40,076 nt of DNA from contig JAAYEK010000097.1 in the NCBI GenBank assembly GCA_012728785.1, positions 1-40,076 of the forward strand, in the 5' to 3' direction. This DNA is from Bacillota bacterium (GTDB lineage: Bacteria; Bacillota; UBA4882; UBA8346). Below, piece after piece: positions 25,356 through 33,939 of the stretch (positions are counted from its first letter, which is position 1; each line of letters starts with the position of its first letter). The translations under genes and the position numbers were made by a program. A model generated the notes under the pieces. The model made no database searches and was not told where the DNA came from. It saw only the letters and a program-made list of their open reading frames with translations.

Positions 25356-26603
25356 ATGCGGATCGTAATCTTAAAGCGACTCAATCTTCTGATTGGAGCA
25401 GGGTTAGTCTCCTTGTTAACCCTTTCCTTGGTTATTTACCCCGAAGATAGTGTGAAAGCAGCAGTTGAAGGTTTAAAAATATTTTGGGAGATAGTGTTAC
25501 CCTCTTTACTGCCATTTTTCGTACTGTCCGAAATCATGTTAGGCATGGGAGTGGTGCATTTTATCGGAGTTTTATTGGAACCATTGATGCGTCCGTTATT
25601 TAATGTTCCCGGGGTAGGGGCCTTTGCTTTATCAATGGGACTGGCTGCCGGATATCCCATGGACGCCGTAATTACCGGAAAGTTCCGACGCAGCCAAATG
25701 TGTACTAAGGTTGAAGGGGAACGGTTACTCTCTTTTACCAATACCGCCGACCCTTTATTCATATTTGGGGCTGTGGCGGTAGGAATGTTTGGGCGGCCGG
25801 ATCTTGGTATTGTCCTAGCGATTGCCCATTATATTGCCAGTTTTACAGTGGGGGTCATTTTCAAATACTATCATTATAATGATCGACCAATGAATGAAAA
25901 TAGTAAAACAGAAACAAACCAAGGGGGAATTTTTCCCCGGGCGGTCCGGGCTTTGTTTAAAGCCCGCCGTGACGATGGCCGTCCCTTTGGACTGTTAATG
26001 GGAGAAGCAGTCAAGGAATCCATGACTACCTTACTGATGATTGGCGGTTTTATCATGTTGTTTTCGGTATTAGTAAGAATGGCCACAGTTTTTGGTATTT
26101 TGAAGCTGGCTAACCCCGTAATCGGAAGCATCTTAAAGTTTTTTAATATCAGCCCTAATTTGGCCCACGCCGTCTTCGAAGGAATTTTGGAGATCGATTT
26201 GGGGACGATGGCCGCCAGTCATGCCAATGCTCCCTTGCTTGACAAAACCATTGTGGCCGGTTGGATTATCGCCTGGAGCGGGCTTTGTGTTCATGGTCAG
26301 GTGGCCAGTGTCATTCATAATACCGATATTCGAATGGCGCCTTATGTGGTAGCCCGGTTGTTACATGGGATATTTGCCGCCTTTTATACTTGGCTGTTAT
26401 TAGGACCGTTGGCGATGGTGATGGCAACCGTATTGCACGGGGCTGTTCCAGTCCAGGGTAAATTCAATCCGCTCGATCGGATCATCTTAACCGGAAAACA
26501 GCAAATATTTATCCTGGGAATATTATTGCTAACTTCTTTATTGATACAATTATCAAAGAAATATGTATTGGTCCGGACTAACCCTAAAAAACGGCTGGGC
26601 TAA
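25356..26603 (+). CDS. ylbJ: Sporulation integral membrane protein YlbJ
   Basis: A 415-residue multi-pass membrane protein matching the YlbJ family. It opens with a transmembrane helix and K-A-A-V-E-G-L-K-I-F-W, followed by the conserved V-L-P-S-L-L-P-F-F, the A-A-G-Y-P-M-D-A glycine-rich loop and the F-T-N-T-A-D-P-L-F block. In Bacillus subtilis YlbJ is needed for spore-cortex formation and is made in the mother cell. The nucleoside-transporter-like gate fold suggests a transporter. ATG 25356 has AAAGGAGGA at about 7 nt. The gene is strong evidence for an endospore-forming lineage. Confidence 0.9.
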   Translation: MRIVILKRLNLLIGAGLVSLLTLSLVIYPEDSVKAAVEGLKIFWEIVLPSLLPFFVLSEIMLGMGVVHFIGVLLEPLMRPLFNVPGVGAFALSMGLAAGYPMDAVITGKFRRSQMCTKVEGERLLSFTNTADPLFIFGAVAVGMFGRPDLGIVLAIAHYIASFTVGVIFKYYHYNDRPMNENSKTETNQGGIFPRAVRALFKARRDDGRPFGLLMGEAVKESMTTLLMIGGFIMLFSVLVRMATVFGILKLANPVIGSILKFFNISPNLAHAVFEGILEIDLGTMAASHANAPLLDKTIVAGWIIAWSGLCVHGQVASVIHNTDIRMAPYVVARLLHGIFAAFYTWLLLGPLAMVMATVLHGAVPVQGKFNPLDRIILTGKQQIFILGILLLTSLLIQLSKKYVLVRTNPKKRLG

Positions 26604-26758
26604 AGTGATGTGGGTGGCATCTAATACCCTGCTTGATGAAAAGCCCCGAACCTCCGAAACCCTCAATAACTTGTCTTTCACTGGTCCAATCCACATTACA
26701 ATTAGAGCAGATGTCGTCCATCGAATTAATTGTAGTAATACTTCCCGCAAATAACATT

Positions 26759-26796
26759 AAAGCTAATAAAAAATAACTTTATTTTTTATTAGCTTT
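26759..26796. repeat. 17-bp AT-rich perfect hairpin
   Basis: Arms 26759-26775 and 26780-26796 pair perfectly around a 4-nt loop. AT content makes it weaker than its length suggests. It lies in the gap after ylbJ, whose only other content is unsupported short frames. Confidence 0.5.
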
Positions 26797-26844
26797 CTTT
26801 CCATATCCACCACCCCTTTCATTATAATCATAGCCAATGCTCAT

Positions 26845-26887
26845 AAAATAACAGCAAGGGAACGGAATACCCTTGCTGTTATTTTTT
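26845..26887. terminator. Bidirectional terminator of ylbJ and the ABC operon
   Basis: A 16-bp perfect stem (26845-26860 with 26870-26885), a 9-nt loop and T-rich tails on both strands. It lies 19 bp after the end of the permease gene. Confidence 0.85.
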
Positions 26888-26905
26888 AAAAATCAAATAT
26901 CAAAC

Positions 26906-27769
26906 TTAACCTTTCAAAGCTCCTGCCAAAGTTCCTTGAATGATCCAGCGTTGGAACATCAAATATAAGATCAAGGTCGGCGCAGCGGCAATTAGGGAGG
27001 CGGCTGCGTATTTAGGCATATGGTTGGTTCCATAGGCATTCATAAACTGTGCAATTCTAAGCTGCATAGTAAAGAGTTGCTGGTCGTTAAGCATGATCAA
27101 GCTCAAGAGGTAATCACTCCAGGAACCGATAAATACCAGCAGGGTGGCTAAAATGCTGCACGGTTTGGCCAGGGGAAGCATAATCCGGAAGAAGGTGCCA
27201 TAATGTCCCGCACCGTCGATCCGAGCGGCTTCTGCCAGTTCCCCGGGGAGGCTATAGAAGAATGACCGATAAATCGTAGTCCAAAATGGGATTCCAAAGG
27301 CGGCCATGGGCAAGAATAGCCCCGGTAAAGTATTGGTTAAATATAAGCGGTTACATAATTGATAAAGTGGAATCAAAACCATCTGCACCGGCACAAAGTA
27401 ACCGGCTAGAATAGCATAGAATAATATTTCGGTATACTTGCCTTTGTAACGGGCAAAGATATAACCCGCCATAGCTGAAGCGGGAACTGTACATAAGATG
27501 GCGCCTAGGCAAACGTATAAAGTATTTAATAGACCTTTACCAATCTGGATATTATCCCAAGCCACAATAAAATTAGTCCATAGAATTTTTTCCGGGAAGC
27601 TCCAAGGGCTATAGGCAAATTCTAATTGGGTTTTAAACACGAAACAGATAGGTAACATGATCGGCAAAATCACTAATAAAGCCAACATAATTAGAATTAA
27701 GGTAATCATGTACTCCGGAATTTTATTACGGTATCGGGGAACCATATTTTCTTCTATCGCACCGTTCAT
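26906..27769 (-). CDS. Sugar ABC transporter permease, MalG type
   Basis: A 287-residue inner-membrane permease with about six transmembrane segments. The ATPase-contact EAA loop reads ELAEAARIDGAG, followed by L-P-L-A-K-P, typical of CUT1 oligosaccharide importers. The ATG overlaps the stop of the MalF-type gene by ATGA, with a GGAGAG site inside that gene, so the two subunits are coupled. It is the last gene of the operon. No ATPase gene is present; a shared MsmX-type ATPase is expected elsewhere. Confidence 0.93.
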   Translation of the reverse strand: MNGAIEENMVPRYRNKIPEYMITLILIMLALLVILPIMLPICFVFKTQLEFAYSPWSFPEKILWTNFIVAWDNIQIGKGLLNTLYVCLGAILCTVPASAMAGYIFARYKGKYTEILFYAILAGYFVPVQMVLIPLYQLCNRLYLTNTLPGLFLPMAAFGIPFWTTIYRSFFYSLPGELAEAARIDGAGHYGTFFRIMLPLAKPCSILATLLVFIGSWSDYLLSLIMLNDQQLFTMQLRIAQFMNAYGTNHMPKYAAASLIAAAPTLILYLMFQRWIIQGTLAGALKG

Positions 27770-28704
27770 TTCGCACTACTCTCCTTTCCTTGCATTGAAA
27801 ATTGCGCTACCGCAAAGATCAAGGCAAGTAAGAAAATGATTACTCCAATTGCGGAAGCCCTACCATACTGCCAATTAACGAAACCTTGTTTATACAAGGC
27901 GATAACCAATGTGGTGGTAGAAAAACCAGGTCCACCACTGGTAAGCAACCAAGGCAGATCAAAAAGTTTTAGGCTACCAACGGTGCTAATAATGGCCAAG
28001 ATCCGGATGGGATAGGATACCATAGGTATAGCTATATACCGGGCGTACTGCCATTTATTGGCCCCATCCAACTCCGCTGCTTCACGGAGTTCCATCGGTA
28101 TTTGTTCGATGTTGGCCATCAGATAAACAATGCCGAATCCGGTATAAGCCCAGGTAGCTACAGCGAATATCGACCAGAAGACAATGTTGGTGTCTCCCAG
28201 AAAGTCGATCCTGGCCAACCATTCCCAGTTAAACTTTTCCGAAAGGGTGGCGAGCACTCCGTACCTGGGGGCAAAAACGAACCGGCCGAGCATAGCGGTG
28301 ATTGCCGACGGTAAGACGTTTGCCAGGTAATAAATGGAGCGTAGGGGGCCCACAAGCCGGTTTTTATATGTTGTTAAGGTGAATGCCACAAAAAAGGAAA
28401 GGGGTATCTGAATAACTACACTCCAAAAAGCCCATTCTAAAACATTAACAAAACCGGTTAAAAATTCATCATTCTTAAACAGCCGCACGTAATTTTCAAA
28501 CCCGATAAAGACAGTATCACCCAAACCGGTGGCGCGCATCAGTGAGAGACGAAAAGTCTCTTCGATCGGGTAGTACATGAATATCAAAAGAAAAGCTAAG
28601 GCCGGAAGGAGAAAGATGAATTTAAAGCTAAGTAGGCTCCAGTCCCGCTTCTTTTGATATGTAACACCGTAAGCCAATTCAGTTGCATTGGCGTTGCTGT
28701 CCAT
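27766..28704 (-). CDS. Sugar ABC transporter permease, MalF type
   Basis: A 312-residue permease with about six transmembrane segments. Family blocks are F-L-L-P-A-L-A-F near the start, I-G-F-E-N-Y-V-R-L-F, and the EAA loop ELREAAELDGANKWQ. It forms the channel with the MalG-type subunit. A longer frame runs up to 28794, but the ATG at 28704 has GGAGGTG at about 7 nt and begins a normal N-terminus; the extra 30 residues lack family features. Confidence 0.92.
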   Translation of the reverse strand: MDSNANATELAYGVTYQKKRDWSLLSFKFIFLLPALAFLLIFMYYPIEETFRLSLMRATGLGDTVFIGFENYVRLFKNDEFLTGFVNVLEWAFWSVVIQIPLSFFVAFTLTTYKNRLVGPLRSIYYLANVLPSAITAMLGRFVFAPRYGVLATLSEKFNWEWLARIDFLGDTNIVFWSIFAVATWAYTGFGIVYLMANIEQIPMELREAAELDGANKWQYARYIAIPMVSYPIRILAIISTVGSLKLFDLPWLLTSGGPGFSTTTLVIALYKQGFVNWQYGRASAIGVIIFLLALIFAVAQFSMQGKESSAK

Positions 28705-28868
28705 TTCCGAACACCTCCATATCGATAACCTTCGTAATTTCGGGGCGATGACGGCATCCGACTGACCCCGATCTTCACCTCCGCACGTTTTCAAACAATC
28801 TATATTGTAATAATTGTTCTTTCGTAGCTTTGATTTTTACTGATAGTTATCTAAAAAAAGAAATTATT

Positions 28869-28899
28869 ATTATACTAGAACCTTTATGGTAAAAATCAA
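28869..28899 (-). promoter_or_regulatory. Candidate internal promoter for the permease genes
   Basis: On the minus strand TTGATT (28894-28899) and TATAAT (28869-28874) are 19 bp apart in a very AT-rich tract, about 165 bp before the MalF-type start. The spacing is longer than ideal. The 327-bp gap around it otherwise holds only the attenuator hairpin. Confidence 0.3.
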
Positions 28900-28983
28900 C
28901 CTTTGTAATTGTAAAAAAACGAAAATACGATTATTTAAAGTTATAAAAATAAACAAAAAAAATTACAAAATAAAAGTTTGCGG

Positions 28984-29007
28984 GCGGAGACGTATGAACG
29001 TCTCCGC
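28984..29007 (-). terminator. Intercistronic attenuator after the binding-protein gene
   Basis: A perfect 10-bp GC-rich stem (28984-28993 with 28998-29007), 4-nt loop, followed on the minus strand by an AT-rich tail. Such a site would lower permease expression relative to the binding protein, a common pattern in CUT1 operons. Confidence 0.7.
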
Positions 29008-29032
29008 ATCCGTAAACTGATAGGATTACTTA

Positions 29033-30301
29033 TTATTTCGCTGGTCCCATTGCTTCTTCAACCAATTCTTCATACTTGGTCAATTCACGCTTGACATTGC
29101 TGTTCGGCATGAAGAAGGTCTGGAAGGTGTCATTTAACGGGCTGGTTACCATCGGCGGTAGATCCTGATCCCACCAGAATTGAATCTCTTTGGCCTGAGT
29201 GAACACCTGAGAAGCCATTGAGGTCAAACGACTAGGAGCTTTTACTCCAGGTACGGAGCAGATCCGGCCGACTTCGGCTGAGCAAGCTTCAACGCTCATT
29301 GCGTATTTCATGAAGCGGGTTACAGCAGCCTTTTTCTTGGCGGCTGCTCTGGTCACGGCAAAACCGATATCGGTCATACCCATCATATTATTGATACTAC
29401 CTTTTCCACCTTTCATTTCCGGGAAAGCATAGAATCCAATGGTTTGATCGGTGAAATCTTTACTGGAGTATTGAGCGCACATCCAGGAACCGGTGATATG
29501 CATAGCAGCTTTACCGGTAGCCATTAAGTTTTGAGCGTCGCCATAAGCTTCGCTAAGGGGTTTATCGCCGAAATAGCCTTTCTTTACCCAGTCTTGATAT
29601 TTTTGAGCTGCTTTTACGAAAGGATCTGCATCAAAACGGCCTTTTCTAGCTTGGGCGTTATTGAAAGCTTCAATTCCACCATAACGTTCAACTAAGTACA
29701 TGTATAATGCCAGTGGAGGCCATTTATCTCTGGCGCCGCAAGCGATAGGTTGAATACCTTTGGCTTTAAATGCTTCACAGACTTTTTCCAGATCATCAAT
29801 GGTGGTTGGAACAGTAAGTCCGTTTGCTTTAAAAAGTTCTTCATTGGCGAAGATACCGGCAATAGCGAAGAACGGAGCCACACCATAAATCTTCTTTTTC
29901 CAGGTCATAGCATTACGCGCTGCTGCACTACCGGGGATGGATTTTAAATCTTTGGTCATATCCAGTAGTCTTTTGGCATCGGCATAGCCGCCCATAACGG
30001 AACCGCCCCAGCTTTGGAAGATATCAGGAAGGTCTTTGTTATTGGCCATAGCGACTTTTGTTTTGTCCATCAGACCAGGGTCGCCCAAAGCTACATATTC
30101 CAGATCGATATCAGGATTTTTAGCTTTGAAACCATTAACTAAAGCTTTAATGTATGCGTGGGCAGGATCTTCATCAGTGAGGTCACGGCCCCAAACGGTC
30201 AACTTTACTTTGTTGGCCGCGATGCCCGGCATAAAAGAACCGATAAGCAAGGTTGCTACTAGTAGCAAAGTCACAAAAACGGTAAATCTGGTTTTAAACA
30301 T
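29033..30301 (-). CDS. Extracellular sugar-binding protein of an ABC transporter
   Basis: A 422-residue family 1 solute-binding protein. A signal peptide covers about residues 1-29 and ends F-M-P-G-I-A-A-N; there is no lipobox cysteine, unlike most Firmicute binding proteins. The mature protein begins V-K-L-T-V-W-G and continues with D-I-F-Q-S-W-G, the usual hinge strand. It delivers an oligosaccharide to the MalF/MalG-type permease. TTG 30307 is only 3 nt from GGAGG, so ATG 30301 (9 nt) is used. Substrate unknown; gene context suggests plant-type oligosaccharides. Confidence 0.9.
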   Translation of the reverse strand: MFKTRFTVFVTLLLVATLLIGSFMPGIAANKVKLTVWGRDLTDEDPAHAYIKALVNGFKAKNPDIDLEYVALGDPGLMDKTKVAMANNKDLPDIFQSWGGSVMGGYADAKRLLDMTKDLKSIPGSAAARNAMTWKKKIYGVAPFFAIAGIFANEELFKANGLTVPTTIDDLEKVCEAFKAKGIQPIACGARDKWPPLALYMYLVERYGGIEAFNNAQARKGRFDADPFVKAAQKYQDWVKKGYFGDKPLSEAYGDAQNLMATGKAAMHITGSWMCAQYSSKDFTDQTIGFYAFPEMKGGKGSINNMMGMTDIGFAVTRAAAKKKAAVTRFMKYAMSVEACSAEVGRICSVPGVKAPSRLTSMASQVFTQAKEIQFWWDQDLPPMVTSPLNDTFQTFFMPNSNVKRELTKYEELVEEAMGPAK

Positions 30302-30441
30302 CGACAAGTACCTCCTTTTAATTGAAAGACAGTCTACATAAACTAACTATTGGGGAATATATTTCCGCCCCCGTACCACCTCCTTTGTTAAAGCTCCTTT
30401 GATGTGAAAAAACAGAGATGAAATTCAAGTTGCCAAACTTT

Positions 30442-32634
30442 TTATTTAGTGGTTACCAACATGCCAAAATCCATGTTGATATGCCATTTGGCCGGGATTT
30501 GACCTTCCAATCGCCAAAGCATTTTGCCATTTTTTAGCCAACATTCGACCCAAGGGATAGTTCCGTTTTCCCAATCAGCCAGAATTGTAAGGGGAAATCT
30601 GCATGGTAAACGGACCGGAGCAATATTTAGCTCTTTTTTTTCCATATTGATACGCATTCCAAGAGCGCTCGCTATAATACCGATCATAGTTACGCCACGT
30701 GGATAATAAGAAAGCCAATTCCAGCCATAGGTGTCTACAAAACAACCGCCTCGGCCTTGAATATTTTCCAGCTCAAGAAATTTCCAATAACGATCGGTCA
30801 TGTCCAATAAATCAAGCCCCAAATAAGAAGCGATTTGGTCTCGCCAAAAGTTTTGGGAGAGCCAGACATTACTCCGATCAACACTGCTATGAGTGCAACC
30901 GTAAGGCGTTAAACTCTTATTCAATGAATTTTGAAGGTCGACAGTTAAGCGTTCATAGTTTAAGTCGGGCTTTATACCGGTTGCTAATAAGAGCAACAAT
31001 CCATTGCTAGTGTATAAGGAATATGCGTCACATCCATTTAGTTCGTTACCGGTAATTTCTTTTCCGGTCCAAAGATCTCGCAAACCTTCGGCGGATTGGG
31101 GCAGACAAACAGCATAATGGTCGTCTAGCCAAGCCACAGAATCCATTGTATTTTTAATCTTGGCCATCATATCCTTGGCTTTTTGCAATAATAACGTTAA
31201 TGATTCAGAACCAGGAAAGTATGGTGTTAACTCAATAAATGCAGTTAAAGCTGATAAAACTTTTACCGCTAAATAGGTCTGTTCTTTGGCGTATTGAACC
31301 GATGCGGCTGCGTCATCCACGGTATTGGCTACTCCAAGATTGGGATAGCCATTACCGGTAGTATCGGTAGCCACAAGATAATCTACAACCTTAACTATTT
31401 GGCCTGAATACTGTGGCCATTCTTGATAACCTCTAAAACGCCATAAGGCATAAATTAGTAAAAGAAGATTACAACATTCTTCAACCGGCATATGGTGTGG
31501 ATATACTTGGGAATTCACTTCCAATAAAACTCCAATATCATGACTGGGGAAGCCTTCCGGCTGAATATTTCGAAACCAGGCCTTTATTTGTTTTTCCAAT
31601 AAATCCGGCCAATAGAGCAATGAAAACCAAGAGTTGTTATACTCTACATCCAAAGTAGAGTGAAAACAGCACCAACCTTCCCAGACAAAAAACCAATCCT
31701 CGCCACTATCATCTAAGACCCACCATGTATTAGCCAAATAATTTTGAAAACCGCAAGCTATCAACGACTTAGCGGAAGGGCTAATTGAGGAATTGTCAAT
31801 CGTTTGAGTAAAATGTTCTGTTTTTTGAAGTAATATATTCCGTTCCGAACGGGCATATTCAGTTACTGCATCAATATTTTTAAAATAATCTGTATACTGG
31901 AACCGGCAATTTTTATGCCAAGCTTGTAATATATTATTCGGTTGAAAACCGGAAATAATCAAGGTCTCTTCTAAAATATCTTCTGGAGAATTCAGGGAAA
32001 AAGGTTTACTTAAATAAATGTTTGTTATATCGGCACTCATCCGCCATTCCATACCCGGATGTAAAGGAGATACTTTGACTTCACCGGAGAAGATATTTTC
32101 TGAGTAGGGAAAATGTAGTTCCGGAGGACAGTCATCCGAATAGTACCAACAATTTTTATCAAGTTTAGAGGTTACAGGCAATGCTATATTATTATTAGCG
32201 TCAATTCTAGCCCCGGAAAGACTAAAATACCATTCACCATCAAAGGGTTGAAAGTCATTCCGTCCATGAATGTAACTTCTGACCTTCAAATCCACATAAA
32301 AGAACGGAGCGGATGATATTTTTCGGTCTTCAGGATAAAAAGGAGCGTGGATCCGGCAAGTAAATTCCAACCCCAACTTATGATCCCGCGTCTTATATTC
32401 AAGACCTTCAACCATAAACTCCTGTTCGACACAGGGAAAAACCTCGGCCTTGTCAGTGTCGGCAAAGGGTAAAATATATGTTTTTCCGTTTAAACGTAAA
32501 CCAATACCTAGTTCCACCGGTTGGTCATAAAACCTTCCCATTGGGGAGAGATAAACCTTACGTTCCTTAGGACGGAAATTCATGGTAAAACGGGAACCCA
32601 GTCTACCAAGTAATGCTTCTTGAAGTAATCCCAT
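30442..32634 (-). CDS. Glycoside hydrolase resembling GH52 (clan GH-O), divergent
   Basis: A 730-residue protein without signal peptide, so cytoplasmic. The N-terminal 270 residues read as a beta-rich domain and the rest as an (alpha/alpha)6 barrel. From memory, GH52 beta-xylosidases share F-x-H-D-I/M-G, the segment around A-K-E-Q-T-Y-L-A-V-K, W-L-S and Y-Y-P-R-G-V-T near the C-terminus; all have counterparts here. The family's usual N-terminal opening is not recognisable, and GH116-like members of the same clan are an alternative. It sits 46 bp after the LacI gene and ahead of the transporter, so it should hydrolyse the imported oligosaccharide. GGAGG precedes the ATG. Confidence 0.6.
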   Translation of the reverse strand: MGLLQEALLGRLGSRFTMNFRPKERKVYLSPMGRFYDQPVELGIGLRLNGKTYILPFADTDKAEVFPCVEQEFMVEGLEYKTRDHKLGLEFTCRIHAPFYPEDRKISSAPFFYVDLKVRSYIHGRNDFQPFDGEWYFSLSGARIDANNNIALPVTSKLDKNCWYYSDDCPPELHFPYSENIFSGEVKVSPLHPGMEWRMSADITNIYLSKPFSLNSPEDILEETLIISGFQPNNILQAWHKNCRFQYTDYFKNIDAVTEYARSERNILLQKTEHFTQTIDNSSISPSAKSLIACGFQNYLANTWWVLDDSGEDWFFVWEGWCCFHSTLDVEYNNSWFSLLYWPDLLEKQIKAWFRNIQPEGFPSHDIGVLLEVNSQVYPHHMPVEECCNLLLLIYALWRFRGYQEWPQYSGQIVKVVDYLVATDTTGNGYPNLGVANTVDDAAASVQYAKEQTYLAVKVLSALTAFIELTPYFPGSESLTLLLQKAKDMMAKIKNTMDSVAWLDDHYAVCLPQSAEGLRDLWTGKEITGNELNGCDAYSLYTSNGLLLLLATGIKPDLNYERLTVDLQNSLNKSLTPYGCTHSSVDRSNVWLSQNFWRDQIASYLGLDLLDMTDRYWKFLELENIQGRGGCFVDTYGWNWLSYYPRGVTMIGIIASALGMRINMEKKELNIAPVRLPCRFPLTILADWENGTIPWVECWLKNGKMLWRLEGQIPAKWHINMDFGMLVTTK

Positions 32635-32680
32635 AAAAAATTTTCCTCCAGTAGCTTACAAAGGTTTGTGCAACTATAAT

Positions 32681-33673
32681 TTAAACCGACCTTCGAATAA
32701 CTAGTTCAGGGTTTAAACAGATTTTGACACCGTTTTCTGTTTGGTTTCGAAGTAAATCAACTAATAATTCCATTGACTTTTGACCCATCTCATACCGAGG
32801 TTGATTGACGGTAGTCAGCGGTGGATTGGTTAATCCGGAAAACTCCAAGTTGTCAAAACCGATTACTGCAATATCGTCCGGTACGGAACGACCTGCTTCA
32901 GTAATTGCTTGCAAAGCTCCAAAAGCCATGGAATCACTTGACGCAAAAACTGCCGTGCATTGGGGTTGGTTTTTTAAGATTTTTTTCATAATCTCATAAC
33001 CGCCCTCACAAACATAATTACCTGATAAAACCAACTCATCGGAATAATTAATGTTAGCTTCATGAAGGGCTTTTTTATAACCTTCAATCCGGTCTAAAGT
33101 AACCTGGTTACATAAGTTTCCGGCAATGTGAGCAATGTTACGATGACCTTTTTCAGTCAGATATTTGGTTGCTAAGTATGCGCCTTTAATATTATCCACC
33201 GTGATACAATTAACTCTAGAATCGGAAAAATTCCTCTCTACAAGCACAAACGGTATTTCCTGCTCAAAAAGGGTAATCGAAAATTTTTTTTCTTGGATGT
33301 TACTTCCTACGATTACCAGTCCTTCTACTCGTTCGGCATTGATCATTTTATTAAGGACGCGATTATGTTCAAGGCTTTCATATGAGTTAGAAAATAATAA
33401 AGTATAGCCTGTTTGGTTTGCGATAAATTCCATACCTTTAATAATTTGTGAATAATAAGGTTCAGAGATATCGGCCATCATAATTCCGATGGTCCCGGTT
33501 TTTCTCGTCACCAAGCTCCGTGCGGCTGTATTCGGATAATAATTCATTTCTTTAGCTAATTTTAAAATTAATTCTTTAGTTGAACTTTTTACCCCGTATT
33601 TATTATTTAACGCTCTTGATACGACGCTAGGAGCCACTCCGGCTTTCTTGGCAATATCTTTTATAGTTGTCAT
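32681..33673 (-). CDS. LacI-family transcriptional regulator
   Basis: A 330-residue repressor. The N-terminal helix-turn-helix is IKDIAKKAGVAPSVVSRALN, the hinge L-V-T-R-K-T-G-T-I-G-I follows, and the rest is a periplasmic-binding-like effector domain. TTG 33694 would add seven residues; ATG 33673 has GAGGA at 5-6 nt and a standard family N-terminus. It is the first gene of the operon with the glycosidase and transporter, so control is likely autoregulatory through the AAACGTTT operator in its leader. The inducer is presumably a sugar from the pathway. Confidence 0.92.
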   Translation of the reverse strand: MTTIKDIAKKAGVAPSVVSRALNNKYGVKSSTKELILKLAKEMNYYPNTAARSLVTRKTGTIGIMMADISEPYYSQIIKGMEFIANQTGYTLLFSNSYESLEHNRVLNKMINAERVEGLVIVGSNIQEKKFSITLFEQEIPFVLVERNFSDSRVNCITVDNIKGAYLATKYLTEKGHRNIAHIAGNLCNQVTLDRIEGYKKALHEANINYSDELVLSGNYVCEGGYEIMKKILKNQPQCTAVFASSDSMAFGALQAITEAGRSVPDDIAVIGFDNLEFSGLTNPPLTTVNQPRYEMGQKSMELLVDLLRNQTENGVKICLNPELVIRRSV

Positions 33674-33689
33674 AGCATCCTCATTCTTT

Positions 33690-33713
33690 GACAAACGTTT
33701 TCGATATAGTATA
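33690..33713 (-). promoter_or_regulatory. Operator and -10 region of the LacI-led operon
   Basis: The pseudopalindrome GACAAACGTTTTCG (core AAACGTTT, 33693-33700) lies directly downstream of a TATACT (33708-33713) on the minus strand, i.e. around the start of transcription. The core is identical to that of the palindrome at 9407-9418. No clear -35 element was found. Confidence 0.55.
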
Positions 33714-33851
33714 TTTTCTGGATGGGTTTTAAAATTCCTTTTTTTAATATAAATATTTTAACATTTTTTTTAGAAATTTTTTAATCATCATATCGTTAGA
33801 GGAAATAATAGAAATTAGCAAAGATTTTATGGTAGAAAATCAATTGATTCC

Positions 33852-33869
33852 TTGACGAACTGGTGTTCG
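33852..33869 (+). promoter_or_regulatory. SOS (LexA) box overlapping the dinB promoter
   Basis: CGAACTGGTGTTCG (33856-33869) fits the Gram-positive LexA/DinR consensus CGAAC-N4-GTTCG exactly. It overlaps a TTGACG -35 element (33852-33857). It predicts DNA-damage induction of the polymerase IV gene. Confidence 0.85.
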
Positions 33870-33939
33870 TATGAGAAAATATTAACCGGATAGTGTTAGT
33901 AGTGCCAGTATCTGTTCTGTTTTGGCAAAAGGTGAAAAC

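Noticed and set aside
26553-26757. Several short frames after ylbJ, including a 57-codon minus-strand one starting at 26757
   Set aside because: They overlap the end of ylbJ and lack ribosome binding sites. The Cys-x2-Cys in one of them is not enough support.
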